Origin: an uncultured Hyphomicrobiales bacterium
GTDB lineage: Bacteria; Pseudomonadota; Alphaproteobacteria; Rhizobiales; Beijerinckiaceae
DNA: 10,793 nt
Assembly (NCBI GenBank): GCA_903916165.1
Contig: CAIWVR010000180.1
Span: 1 to 10,793 of the forward strand
Reading direction: 5' to 3'
Position numbers and translations under genes: made by a program. Below, piece by piece: positions 6,273-10,793 of the stretch. The notes beneath the pieces are model-generated. The model was not told the origin of the DNA. It searched no databases and saw only the letters and a program-made list of their open reading frames with translations. How positions within the stretch are numbered: position 1 is the first letter of the stretch; each line of letters opens with the position of its first letter.

Positions 6273-6836
6273 ATGACCATCGACCGCCAACGCCAGATCG
6301 AGGGGCTGATCTGCCTCGTAGCCTTCGGAGCCTGCATTCCGGCCGCCAACTGGCTGATCGGGAACGCGGGGACATTCTGCGTCCCCGATGGCCCCTGCCT
6401 CATTCCCGTTGCGCCGGGGATCACCGCGCCGTCCGGCGTGCTGATGGTGGGGCTTGCGCTGGTGCTGCGCGATCTCGTGCAGCGGCGGCTCGGGGCAAAG
6501 TTTGCGCTGGCCGCCATTGCGGTTGGCACGCTGATCTCGGCGGCGCTGGCGCCGCCCGCGCTGGTCGCGGCATCCGCGGCCGCCTTCCTGCTCTCGGAAC
6601 TGGCTGATTTTACCGTCTATACGCCGCTGCAGAAGCGCCGGCTGGTGCTGGCGGTCTTCGCCTCCAGCGTCACCGGCCTCGTGATCGATTCGATCGTCTT
6701 CCTTTATCTCGCCTTCGGCAGTCTCGATTATCTCGGCGGCCAGATCATCGGCAAGGGGTGGATGGTGCTGCTGGCGCTGCCGCTGATCCACTGGCTGCGC
6801 CAGCGCGACGCCCGCATCGGGCTCGCACCCGCCTGA
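6273..6836 (+). CDS. VUT family (YhhQ/DUF165) transporter, probable queuosine-precursor uptake
   Basis: Integral membrane protein of 187 aa. Start ATG 6273 has CAGGA at 6262-6266, 6 bases upstream. About six hydrophobic segments can be drawn (roughly 10-30, 54-68, 77-95, 97-115, 125-147 and 160-175). Family marks: ITAPSGVLMVGLALVLRDLVQRRLG (about 50-74) and SELADFTVYTPLQ (108-120), the conserved SExxDxxVY-type motif of the VUT family. E. coli YhhQ, the studied member, imports queuosine precursors (preQ0/preQ1) for tRNA modification; that role is assigned here by family only. No preQ1 riboswitch is visible upstream. The gene starts 71 bases after the HEPN stop and ends 76 bases before rpe, all on the + strand. 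It could share transcription with either, but it is not functionally linked to the toxin pair by anything I can see. Confidence 0.87.
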   Translation: MTIDRQRQIEGLICLVAFGACIPAANWLIGNAGTFCVPDGPCLIPVAPGITAPSGVLMVGLALVLRDLVQRRLGAKFALAAIAVGTLISAALAPPALVAASAAAFLLSELADFTVYTPLQKRRLVLAVFASSVTGLVIDSIVFLYLAFGSLDYLGGQIIGKGWMVLLALPLIHWLRQRDARIGLAPA

Positions 6837-6912
6837 TCAAAAGCGGGTGGCGGCATAAATGGACTCCGGTCCCCCCAGATGTTACCCCGCGCAAAGCAAC
6901 CCGGAGCCTGCC

Positions 6913-7593
6913 ATGCGCCCGCTAAAGATTTTGCCCTCCATGCTCGCCAGCGACTTTTCCAGGCTTGGCCAGGAGGTCAGCGACGTGATGGAGGCCGGTG
7001 GCGACATTGTGCATCTGGACGTGATGGACGGGCATTTCGTGCCCAACATCACCTTCGGGCCGGATGTCATCAAGGCGATCCGCAAGGCGACTGACAAGCC
7101 TTTCGACACCCATCTCATGATCTCGCCGGCGGACCCCTATCTCGAAGCCTTCGCCAAGGCGGGCTCGGATTACATTTGCGTCCATGCGGAAGCCGGTCCC
7201 CATGTGCATCGCTCACTGCAGGCGATCCGGGCGCTGGGCAAGAAGGCGGGCGTTGCGGTCAATCCCGGCACGCCCGAGAGCGTGCTCGCATATCTGCTGG
7301 AGGACGCCGATCTCATCCTCGCCATGACGGTGAACCCCGGCTTCGGCGGCCAGAGCTTCATCCGCCCGATGCTGGACAAGGTGCGCCGTATCCGCGACAT
7401 GGTCGGCGATAGGCCGATCGACATTGAAGTGGATGGCGGCGTCACCGCCGACAATGCCGCCGATTGCGCGGCCGCGGGCGCGAACTTCCTTGTCGCCGGC
7501 TCGGCCGTGTTCAAGGGCGGGCCGAATGCCTATGCGAAGAACATCGAAGCCATCCGCCGCGCCGCGCTGATCGCGCGCGGGGAGATGGTGTAG
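6913..7593 (+). CDS. rpe: Ribulose-phosphate 3-epimerase
   Basis: Interconverts D-ribulose 5-phosphate and D-xylulose 5-phosphate in the pentose phosphate pathway and, where present, the Calvin cycle. It is a TIM barrel of 226 aa, normal for Rpe. Start chosen at ATG 6913 ([18 protein letters not shown], the conserved opening), with GGAG at 6903-6906, 6 bases upstream; the open frame back to 6859 is not conserved-looking. Metal ligands and catalytic residues are all present: His34 and Asp36 ([13 protein letters not shown]), His67 (THLMI) and Asp174 (VDGGV). The phosphate loops are NPGFGGQSF (141-149) and VAGSAVF (194-200). It is the last housekeeping gene before the BrnT/BrnA module, whose control region begins 21 bases after the rpe stop. 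Confidence 0.97.
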   Translation: MRPLKILPSMLASDFSRLGQEVSDVMEAGGDIVHLDVMDGHFVPNITFGPDVIKAIRKATDKPFDTHLMISPADPYLEAFAKAGSDYICVHAEAGPHVHRSLQAIRALGKKAGVAVNPGTPESVLAYLLEDADLILAMTVNPGFGGQSFIRPMLDKVRRIRDMVGDRPIDIEVDGGVTADNAADCAAAGANFLVAGSAVFKGGPNAYAKNIEAIRRAALIARGEMV

Positions 7594-7614
7594 GGCTGGA
7601 CAGAATCCTCGCCC

Positions 7615-7658
7615 CGTAGCTACAGGTAGTGATTGATTTTCATTTCTTTGTAGCTACG
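7615..7658. promoter_or_regulatory. Duplicated GTAGCTAC palindrome, candidate BrnA operator over the brnTA promoter
   Basis: The 8-base palindrome GTAGCTAC occurs twice, at 7616-7623 and 7650-7657. Including flanks, CGTAGCTACA and TGTAGCTACG form a perfect 10-base inverted repeat, with centres 34 bp apart (about three helical turns). Between them is an AT-rich stretch with TTGATT (7633-7638), a possible -35. TACGAT (7655-7660) after a 16-base spacer is a possible -10 overlapping the second palindrome. BrnA-type antitoxins are ribbon-helix-helix repressors of their own operon, so this is the natural target. The exact promoter call is weak, because its start site would fall at or just past the brnT ATG. 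Confidence 0.6.
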
Positions 7659-7662
7659 ATAA

Positions 7663-7977
7663 ATGTATGTGTTATGGGACGAGCCAAAACGGCTCATAAA
7701 TTTATCGAAGCACGAACTTGACTTCGCAGACCTCCAGGAGGGCTTCGATTTTGAGAATGCGGTCGCATTCGAGGCTTCTGTGAGCGGTTCAGGACGGGTT
7801 CGCATCCGACTGATTGGAACTTTGTTTGGTACGCTTGTTGTCGCCTTGATCGTTTCACCAATCGGTCGCGAAGCAATCTCCGTGGTGAGTTTGCGCAAAG
7901 CCAGCCGAAAGGAGCGGACATGCCTGACGCTAGAAAAGCTAAGGAACAAGGGTTTGATTGGACCCCGGAAGACCTAG
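7663..7977 (+). CDS. brnT: BrnT family toxin
   Basis: A 104-aa protein of the BrnT family (DUF4258/RelE-like ribonuclease toxins; the Brucella member blocks translation). The opening YVLWDEPKRLINLSKHELDFADL is the standard WDxxKxxxNxxKHxxxF motif, and the end of the domain reads GREAISVVSLRKASRKER, the usual (I/V)SxRKAxxxER signature. Start at ATG 7663 gives the normal N-terminus; no ribosome binding site precedes it. After the RKER signature the frame continues for 19 residues (TCLTLEKLRNKGLIGPRKT), overlapping brnA by 58 bases; many relatives end sooner by my recollection. The order, toxin first and antitoxin second, is normal for brnTA. The gene is visibly richer in A/T than rpe upstream, which hints at acquisition by transfer. 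Confidence 0.88.
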   Translation: MYVLWDEPKRLINLSKHELDFADLQEGFDFENAVAFEASVSGSGRVRIRLIGTLFGTLVVALIVSPIGREAISVVSLRKASRKERTCLTLEKLRNKGLIGPRKT

Positions 7978-8228
7978 CGGCAGTGTCCGATAACCCGGAG
8001 TGGACGGCCGACGACTTCGCCAAGGCCAAACCAGCGCGCGAAGTTCTCGCGCCGGAGTTTCTAGCTGGCATCAAACGGTATCGCGGTCAGCGTGGTGAGC
8101 AAAAAGGCCCCACCAAGCAGCTGGTTTCGCTCAGGCTTGACCGAGATGTCGTCGAAAAATTCAAATCCGATGGCCCCGGTTGGCAGTCGCGCATTAACGA
8201 GGCGTTGCGGAAAACTCTCGCTGAGTGA
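7920..8228 (+). CDS. brnA: BrnA family antitoxin and autorepressor
   Basis: A 102-aa protein with the BrnA layout. The N-terminal half (DWTPEDLAAVSDNPEWTADDFAKAKPAREVLAPEFLA) matches the toxin-wrapping part. The C-terminal half KQLVSLRLDRDVVEKFKSDGPGWQSRINEALRKTL (66-100) is a ribbon-helix-helix DNA-binding domain: strand at 66-74, helices at about 75-83 and 87-101, with the turn GPGWQSRINEALR typical of BrnA. Start ATG 7920 has AAGGAG at 7909-7914, 5 bases upstream and inside the brnT coding end, a much stronger site than anything before brnT. That would favour antitoxin synthesis. Family role: it binds BrnT, neutralises it, and represses the operon alone or with BrnT. The likely operator is the GTAGCTAC pair upstream. 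Confidence 0.9.
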   Translation: MPDARKAKEQGFDWTPEDLAAVSDNPEWTADDFAKAKPAREVLAPEFLAGIKRYRGQRGEQKGPTKQLVSLRLDRDVVEKFKSDGPGWQSRINEALRKTLAE

Positions 8229-8238
8229 AGCTGCCGCA

Positions 8239-8334
8239 TCGTCATTGCGAGGCGCCGAAGGCGACGCGGCAATCCATCTTCGGGTGGTGGCCGTCAGATG
8301 GATTGCTTCGTCGCTGCGCTCCTCGCAATGACGA
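8239..8334. repeat. Large imperfect palindromic intergenic repeat, possible bidirectional terminator
   Basis: The outer arms TCGTCATTGCGAGG (8239-8252) and CCTCGCAATGACGA (8321-8334) pair perfectly over 14 bases. Inner pairs are GCGACG (8261-8266) with CGTCGC (8309-8314) and GCAATCCATCT (8269-8279) with AGATGGATTGC (8296-8306), leaving a 16-base loop. Together they make a 96-base hairpin with small bulges, starting 10 bases after the brnA stop and ending 21 bases before the pcaC stop, between convergent genes. I recognise the TTGCGAG...GCAATCC sequence as a dispersed repeat of several alphaproteobacterial genomes (from memory). The terminator role is inferred. Confidence 0.78.
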
Positions 8335-8355
8335 GGCTGAAGAAGGCGCCCGCTC

Positions 8356-8736
8356 TCAGATTCCCATCTCAGTGAAGACGTCCTGCGCCAGCTTGAAGGC
8401 GTGGTTGGCCGGGGGCACGCCGGCGTAGATCGCGCATTGCAGGATGATTTCCTTGAGTTCGTCCTTGGTCAGGCCGTTGTTGAAGGCGGCGCGGACGTGG
8501 AGCTTGAACTCCTCCCAGTTGCGGGTTGAAATCGTCGAGCTCAGCACGATCACCGAGCGCGTGCGGCGGTCGAGGCCGGGGCGCGACCAGATGTCGCCCC
8601 AGGCCGTGCGCGCGATAAAGTCCACCCAGTCCTGGTTGAAATCGGTCTTGCCCTTTTCGGATTTGTCGACCCAGGCGTCGCCCAGCACCTCGCGGCGCAC
8701 CTTCATGCCCTGTTCGTAGCGGATCTTGTCGTCCAT
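8356..8736 (-). CDS. pcaC: 4-Carboxymuconolactone decarboxylase PcaC
   Basis: Cytoplasmic enzyme of the protocatechuate branch of the beta-ketoadipate pathway. It decarboxylates gamma-carboxymuconolactone to beta-ketoadipate enol-lactone. The 126-aa protein has the helical AhpD/CMD fold. Conserved features: GDIWSRPGLDRRTRSVIVL (47-65), LHVRAAFNNGLTKDELKE (79-96) with His80, and the QCAIYAGVPPANHAF stretch (100-114) with Cys101, a pattern typical of PcaC and not of peroxidase-active AhpD, which has a CXXC pair. Start ATG at 8736 has GGAG 8 bases upstream. It lies 17 bases downstream of pcaD on the same strand, so the two form an operon. The product of this enzyme is the substrate of PcaD. Confidence 0.93.
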   Translation of the reverse strand: MDDKIRYEQGMKVRREVLGDAWVDKSEKGKTDFNQDWVDFIARTAWGDIWSRPGLDRRTRSVIVLSSTISTRNWEEFKLHVRAAFNNGLTKDELKEIILQCAIYAGVPPANHAFKLAQDVFTEMGI

Positions 8737-8753
8737 GGCCTGCGCTCCCTGGC

Positions 8754-9539
8754 TTAGTTCGCTGCGGTGAGAAATTTCAGAACGGCGGCAGTAAAAGCCT
8801 CGGGCTGCTCGACATTTGACAGATGTGCGGCCTCCAGCTCGACATATTGCGCGCCGGGGATGGAGGCCGCGATCTCGCGTCCGAGGACGGCGGGCGTCGC
8901 CGGATCGCGTGACCCGGCGATGACCAGCGTCGGGCGACGTGCCAGGCGCAATGTTTCGCGCTGGTCCATGTCGCGCACGGCGGCGCAGGCTGCGACATAG
9001 CCCGTTGCGGGCGTGGTGCGCAGCATGTCGGTGATCCGTGCCACGGCGGCGGGCGCGCGCTGCTGGAATTCCGGCGTGAACCAGCGGTCGACGACGGTCT
9101 GGGCCACCGCCTCCATGCCCTGCTTCTGCACGGTGACGATGCGGGTGTTATAGGGACGCGGGTCGGGCACGGCGGACGAGGTGTTGGCGAGCACGGCGCG
9201 CTCGATGCGCTCCGGCGCATGGGCCAGCAGCCATTGACCAACCATTCCGCCCAGCGACAGGCCGAGCCAGTTCACCTTCGGCAGGGCGAGCGCATCCATA
9301 ATGGCCAGCGCGTCGCGGCTGAGGCTGGCGATGGAATAGGGGCCGGCATCGGCGACCGAGCCGCCATGGCCGCGGGAATCGTAGCGCACGACCCGGAAAT
9401 ATTGCGTGAGCTCCGGCATCTGCGGGTCCCACATGTGCAGGTTGGTGCCGAGCGAATTGGACAGCATCAGCGGCTGAGCATCCGCCGGCCCCTCGATTTC
9501 GATGCGAAACGCTCCGGTAGCGGTTTCCAGCTGGCCCAT
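8754..9539 (-). CDS. pcaD: 3-Oxoadipate enol-lactonase PcaD
   Basis: Alpha/beta-hydrolase of 261 aa that hydrolyses beta-ketoadipate enol-lactone to beta-ketoadipate. Start chosen at 9539 (MGQLETATGAF): GGGAGGAG (complement of 9547-9554) is 7 bases upstream, and the longer frame to 9572 would place this site inside coding sequence. The catalytic triad is visible: nucleophile Ser95 in the elbow GLSLGG (93-98), Asp212 in AGSRDPATP and His239 in EAAHLSNVEQP. The motifs LSNSLGTNLHMWDPQM (26-41) and RYDSRGHGGS (52-61) are characteristic of PcaD. It is first in a pcaD-pcaC operon and diverges from coxG across 132 bases. A short CCCGC/GCGGG stem (9552-9563) overlaps the upstream edge of the ribosome site. 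No PcaQ or PcaR site was recognised and no other pca gene lies in the window. Confidence 0.93.
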   Translation of the reverse strand: MGQLETATGAFRIEIEGPADAQPLMLSNSLGTNLHMWDPQMPELTQYFRVVRYDSRGHGGSVADAGPYSIASLSRDALAIMDALALPKVNWLGLSLGGMVGQWLLAHAPERIERAVLANTSSAVPDPRPYNTRIVTVQKQGMEAVAQTVVDRWFTPEFQQRAPAAVARITDMLRTTPATGYVAACAAVRDMDQRETLRLARRPTLVIAGSRDPATPAVLGREIAASIPGAQYVELEAAHLSNVEQPEAFTAAVLKFLTAAN

Positions 9540-9671
9540 GCTCTTGCTCCTCCCGCTCGCGGGCTTTAACACCTGATGTCAGCGCGCGACAAAGCGCATA
9601 GCCTCAAGGGCGCGAGAGCGCAACCGGAGGCGGAGCAAGGCCTGCGCAGTCAAGAAACCGGAGAAGAATGC

Positions 9672-10130
9672 ATGGCGATGACAATGAAAGGGGAGGTTGC
9701 CCTTCCCGCTGACAAGGAAACCGTCTGGGCGAAGCTCAATGACCCGGAAATCCTGAAGGCTTGCATTCCCGGCTGCCAGACACTCGACAAGACCGGCGAG
9801 AACGGCTTCACCGCTGTTGTGAAGCTGAAGGTCGGCCCGGTCGGCGCGACCTTCAAGGGCTCGGTCGAACTCACCGATCTCGATCCGCCGAACGGCTATC
9901 GCATTTCCGGCCAGGGCGAGGGTGGTGTCGCCGGCTTCGCCAAGGGCGGCGCGACAGTGCGCCTGCTCGATCCGGCTGAGGGCGAGACGGGCTGCATCCT
10001 GTCCTATGACGTCGAAGCCAATGTCGGCGGCAAGATCGCCCAGCTCGGCGCGCGCCTCATCGACGGCGTCGCCAAGAAGACAGCTGATCAGTTCTTCACC
10101 GCCTTCGCCAATGCGGTGAAGGCAGGCTGA
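9672..10130 (+). CDS. coxG: CoxG family protein (SRPBCC/START-like), CO dehydrogenase accessory protein
   Basis: A 152-aa protein of the CoxG family (SRPBCC fold). CoxG genes accompany aerobic carbon monoxide dehydrogenases; in Oligotropha/Afipia CoxG has been linked to membrane anchoring of the enzyme, and mycobacterial CoxG to lipid-quinone delivery. Start chosen at ATG 9672 (MAMTMKGEVALPADKETVW), with GGAGAAG at 9660-9666; the frame opens at 9576 but the first 32 codons look non-coding. Family marks: LNDPEILKACIPGCQ (22-36), GEGGVAGFAKGGATVRL (82-98) and NVGGKIAQLGARLIDGVAKKTADQFF (117-142). It lacks the extra C-terminal membrane segment present in some CoxG proteins, so membrane binding here would need another route. 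It precedes coxS by 150 bases on the same strand and diverges from pcaD. Confidence 0.9.
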   Translation: MAMTMKGEVALPADKETVWAKLNDPEILKACIPGCQTLDKTGENGFTAVVKLKVGPVGATFKGSVELTDLDPPNGYRISGQGEGGVAGFAKGGATVRLLDPAEGETGCILSYDVEANVGGKIAQLGARLIDGVAKKTADQFFTAFANAVKAG

Positions 10131-10142
10131 CCTTGCAGGAGG

Positions 10143-10177
10143 CGGGGCCTCTTCACCGAGAGTGTGAGGAGGCCTCG
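10143..10177 (+). terminator. Hairpin between coxG and coxS, possible attenuator or terminator
   Basis: Bases 10143-10156 pair with 10164-10177 over 14 positions, all Watson-Crick except two G-U pairs, around the 7-base loop CGAGAGT. It begins 12 bases after the coxG stop. No T-run follows, so it does not match a standard intrinsic terminator. It could be a partial terminator that sets different levels of coxG and coxS, or an mRNA-end stabiliser. The remaining 100 bases before coxS show no other clear feature. Confidence 0.45.
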
Positions 10178-10280
10178 GCTTGACCGGTGCCGCGCGGTCG
10201 GTTCAAATCGCGGCAATCAACAGGGGATCTGCTGACAATCGTCGGGCAGGGCTCGCTCGCGTATATTGAGAGGGAACAAC

Positions 10281-10757
10281 ATGGCCACCATATCCATGTC
10301 AGTGAACGGCAAGCTCGTCAGCCGCGATATCGATTCGCGCACTTTGCTTGTCGATTTCTTGCGCGAGGATCTGCGCCTCACCGGCACGCATGTCGGCTGC
10401 GACACCACGCAATGTGGCTGCTGCACCGTGCATGTCGAGGGCAAGGCGATGAAGAGCTGCACGCTGCTCGCCATCGGGCTTGAAGGGGCCCAGATCACCA
10501 CGATCGAGGGCCTCGCCAAGGGCCAGGAGCTGCATCCGATGCAGGCCGCCTTCCGTGAGCATCATGGTCTGCAGTGCGGCTTCTGCACGCCGGGCATGAT
10601 CATGGCGGCGGTCGACATGGTCAACCGCAAGGGCAACGACCTCGACGACAAGACCATCCGCGAGGAGCTCGAGGGGAATATCTGCCGTTGCACGGGGTAT
10701 CACAATATCGTCAAGGCCATCCATTCTGGTGCCGAGGCCATGGGCGCGGGTAAATAA
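10281..10757 (+). CDS. coxS: (2Fe-2S)-binding small subunit of a molybdenum hydroxylase, CoxS-like
   Basis: Iron-sulfur subunit (158 aa) of the xanthine-oxidase family, closest by eye to CoxS of aerobic carbon monoxide dehydrogenase. It passes electrons from the molybdenum subunit (CoxL) to the FAD subunit (CoxM). Start ATG 10281 has GAGAGGG at 10268-10274, 6 bases upstream; the TTG at 10266 is rejected. Two [2Fe-2S] clusters are complete: Cys40, 45, 48 and 60 (CX4CX2CX11C, plant-ferredoxin type, in [16 protein letters not shown]), and Cys99, 102, 135 and 137 (CX2CX32CXC, in [12 protein letters not shown] and [16 protein letters not shown]). CoxL and CoxM are expected downstream but not visible, so CO oxidation (form I or form II) versus another substrate cannot be decided here. 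The window ends 36 bases after the stop. Confidence 0.92.
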   Translation: MATISMSVNGKLVSRDIDSRTLLVDFLREDLRLTGTHVGCDTTQCGCCTVHVEGKAMKSCTLLAIGLEGAQITTIEGLAKGQELHPMQAAFREHHGLQCGFCTPGMIMAAVDMVNRKGNDLDDKTIREELEGNICRCTGYHNIVKAIHSGAEAMGAGK

Positions 10758-10793
10758 GCGGGCACCGCAATATGTTATGAAGCCAGGCAAGAC

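Noticed and set aside
6859..6912. Longer start for rpe
   Set aside because: The added 18 residues are Pro/Ser-rich and unlike the Rpe N-terminus; ATG 6913 has GGAG at the right distance.
8092..8428. Small open frames running through the palindromic repeat after brnA
   Set aside because: They read through the hairpin arms and the ends of brnA and pcaC in other frames; no ribosome site or motif.
9576..9671. Longer start for coxG
   Set aside because: The first 32 codons do not resemble CoxG proteins and lie in the divergent promoter region; ATG 9672 has GGAGAAG upstream.
10758..10793. Start of the next gene (an ATG at 10777)
   Set aside because: Only 17 bases remain, with no ribosome site; too little to support a call, although a large molybdenum subunit gene is expected downstream.

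Overview
The window looks like chromosomal DNA of a high-GC alphaproteobacterium, most likely of the order Hyphomicrobiales (Rhizobiales). Three things point there: the protein style of the branched-chain amino acid transporter (liv) cluster, including an alpha-type LivG and a small membrane protein resembling DUF6867; the aerobic CO-dehydrogenase-type genes; and two kinds of intergenic palindromic repeat that I associate with this order. I cannot name a genus. I see no tRNA, rRNA, CRISPR array, insertion sequence or phage gene. The window is almost fully coding and has no gene-free stretch over 300 bases.

Layout. (1) 1-3951, + strand: the 3' end of a liv ABC-transporter operon. It holds the permease LivM (its start is outside the window), ATPases LivG and LivF, a small membrane protein, then the periplasmic binding protein LivJ/LivK. 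The first four genes overlap by 1-4 bases, and the binding-protein gene follows after 73 bases with its own strong ribosome binding site. (2) 3952-4124: two related stem-loop repeats in opposite orientation, between the convergent liv operon and purB. (3) 4125-5432, - strand: purB. (4) 5543-6201, + strand: an MNT/HEPN (MntA/HepT-type) toxin-antitoxin pair whose first gene looks leaderless. (5) 6273-7593, + strand: a VUT/YhhQ-family transporter and rpe. (6) 7663-8228, + strand: a BrnT/BrnA toxin-antitoxin pair behind a duplicated palindrome that looks like its operator. (7) 8239-8334: a roughly 96-base imperfect hairpin repeat between convergent units. (8) 8356-9539, - strand: pcaD-pcaC of the beta-ketoadipate pathway. 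(9) 9672-10757, + strand: coxG and coxS, the start of an aerobic carbon monoxide dehydrogenase (xanthine-oxidase family) cluster that probably continues beyond the window.

How the parts work together. The liv genes import branched-chain or related amino acids. purB, rpe and the VUT transporter are housekeeping functions (purine synthesis, pentose phosphate/Calvin cycle, probable queuosine-precursor uptake). The pca pair drains protocatechuate-type aromatics towards beta-ketoadipate. The cox genes belong to a molybdenum hydroxylase that may oxidise trace CO. Two small toxin-antitoxin modules of different families sit within 2.7 kb of each other, on either side of vut-rpe, and form the accessory part of the window. 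I did not find a clear new multi-gene system. The most interesting signals are the altered HEPN active-site register, the duplicated GTAGCTAC operator, the compact purB/mntA divergent control region and the paired repeats.
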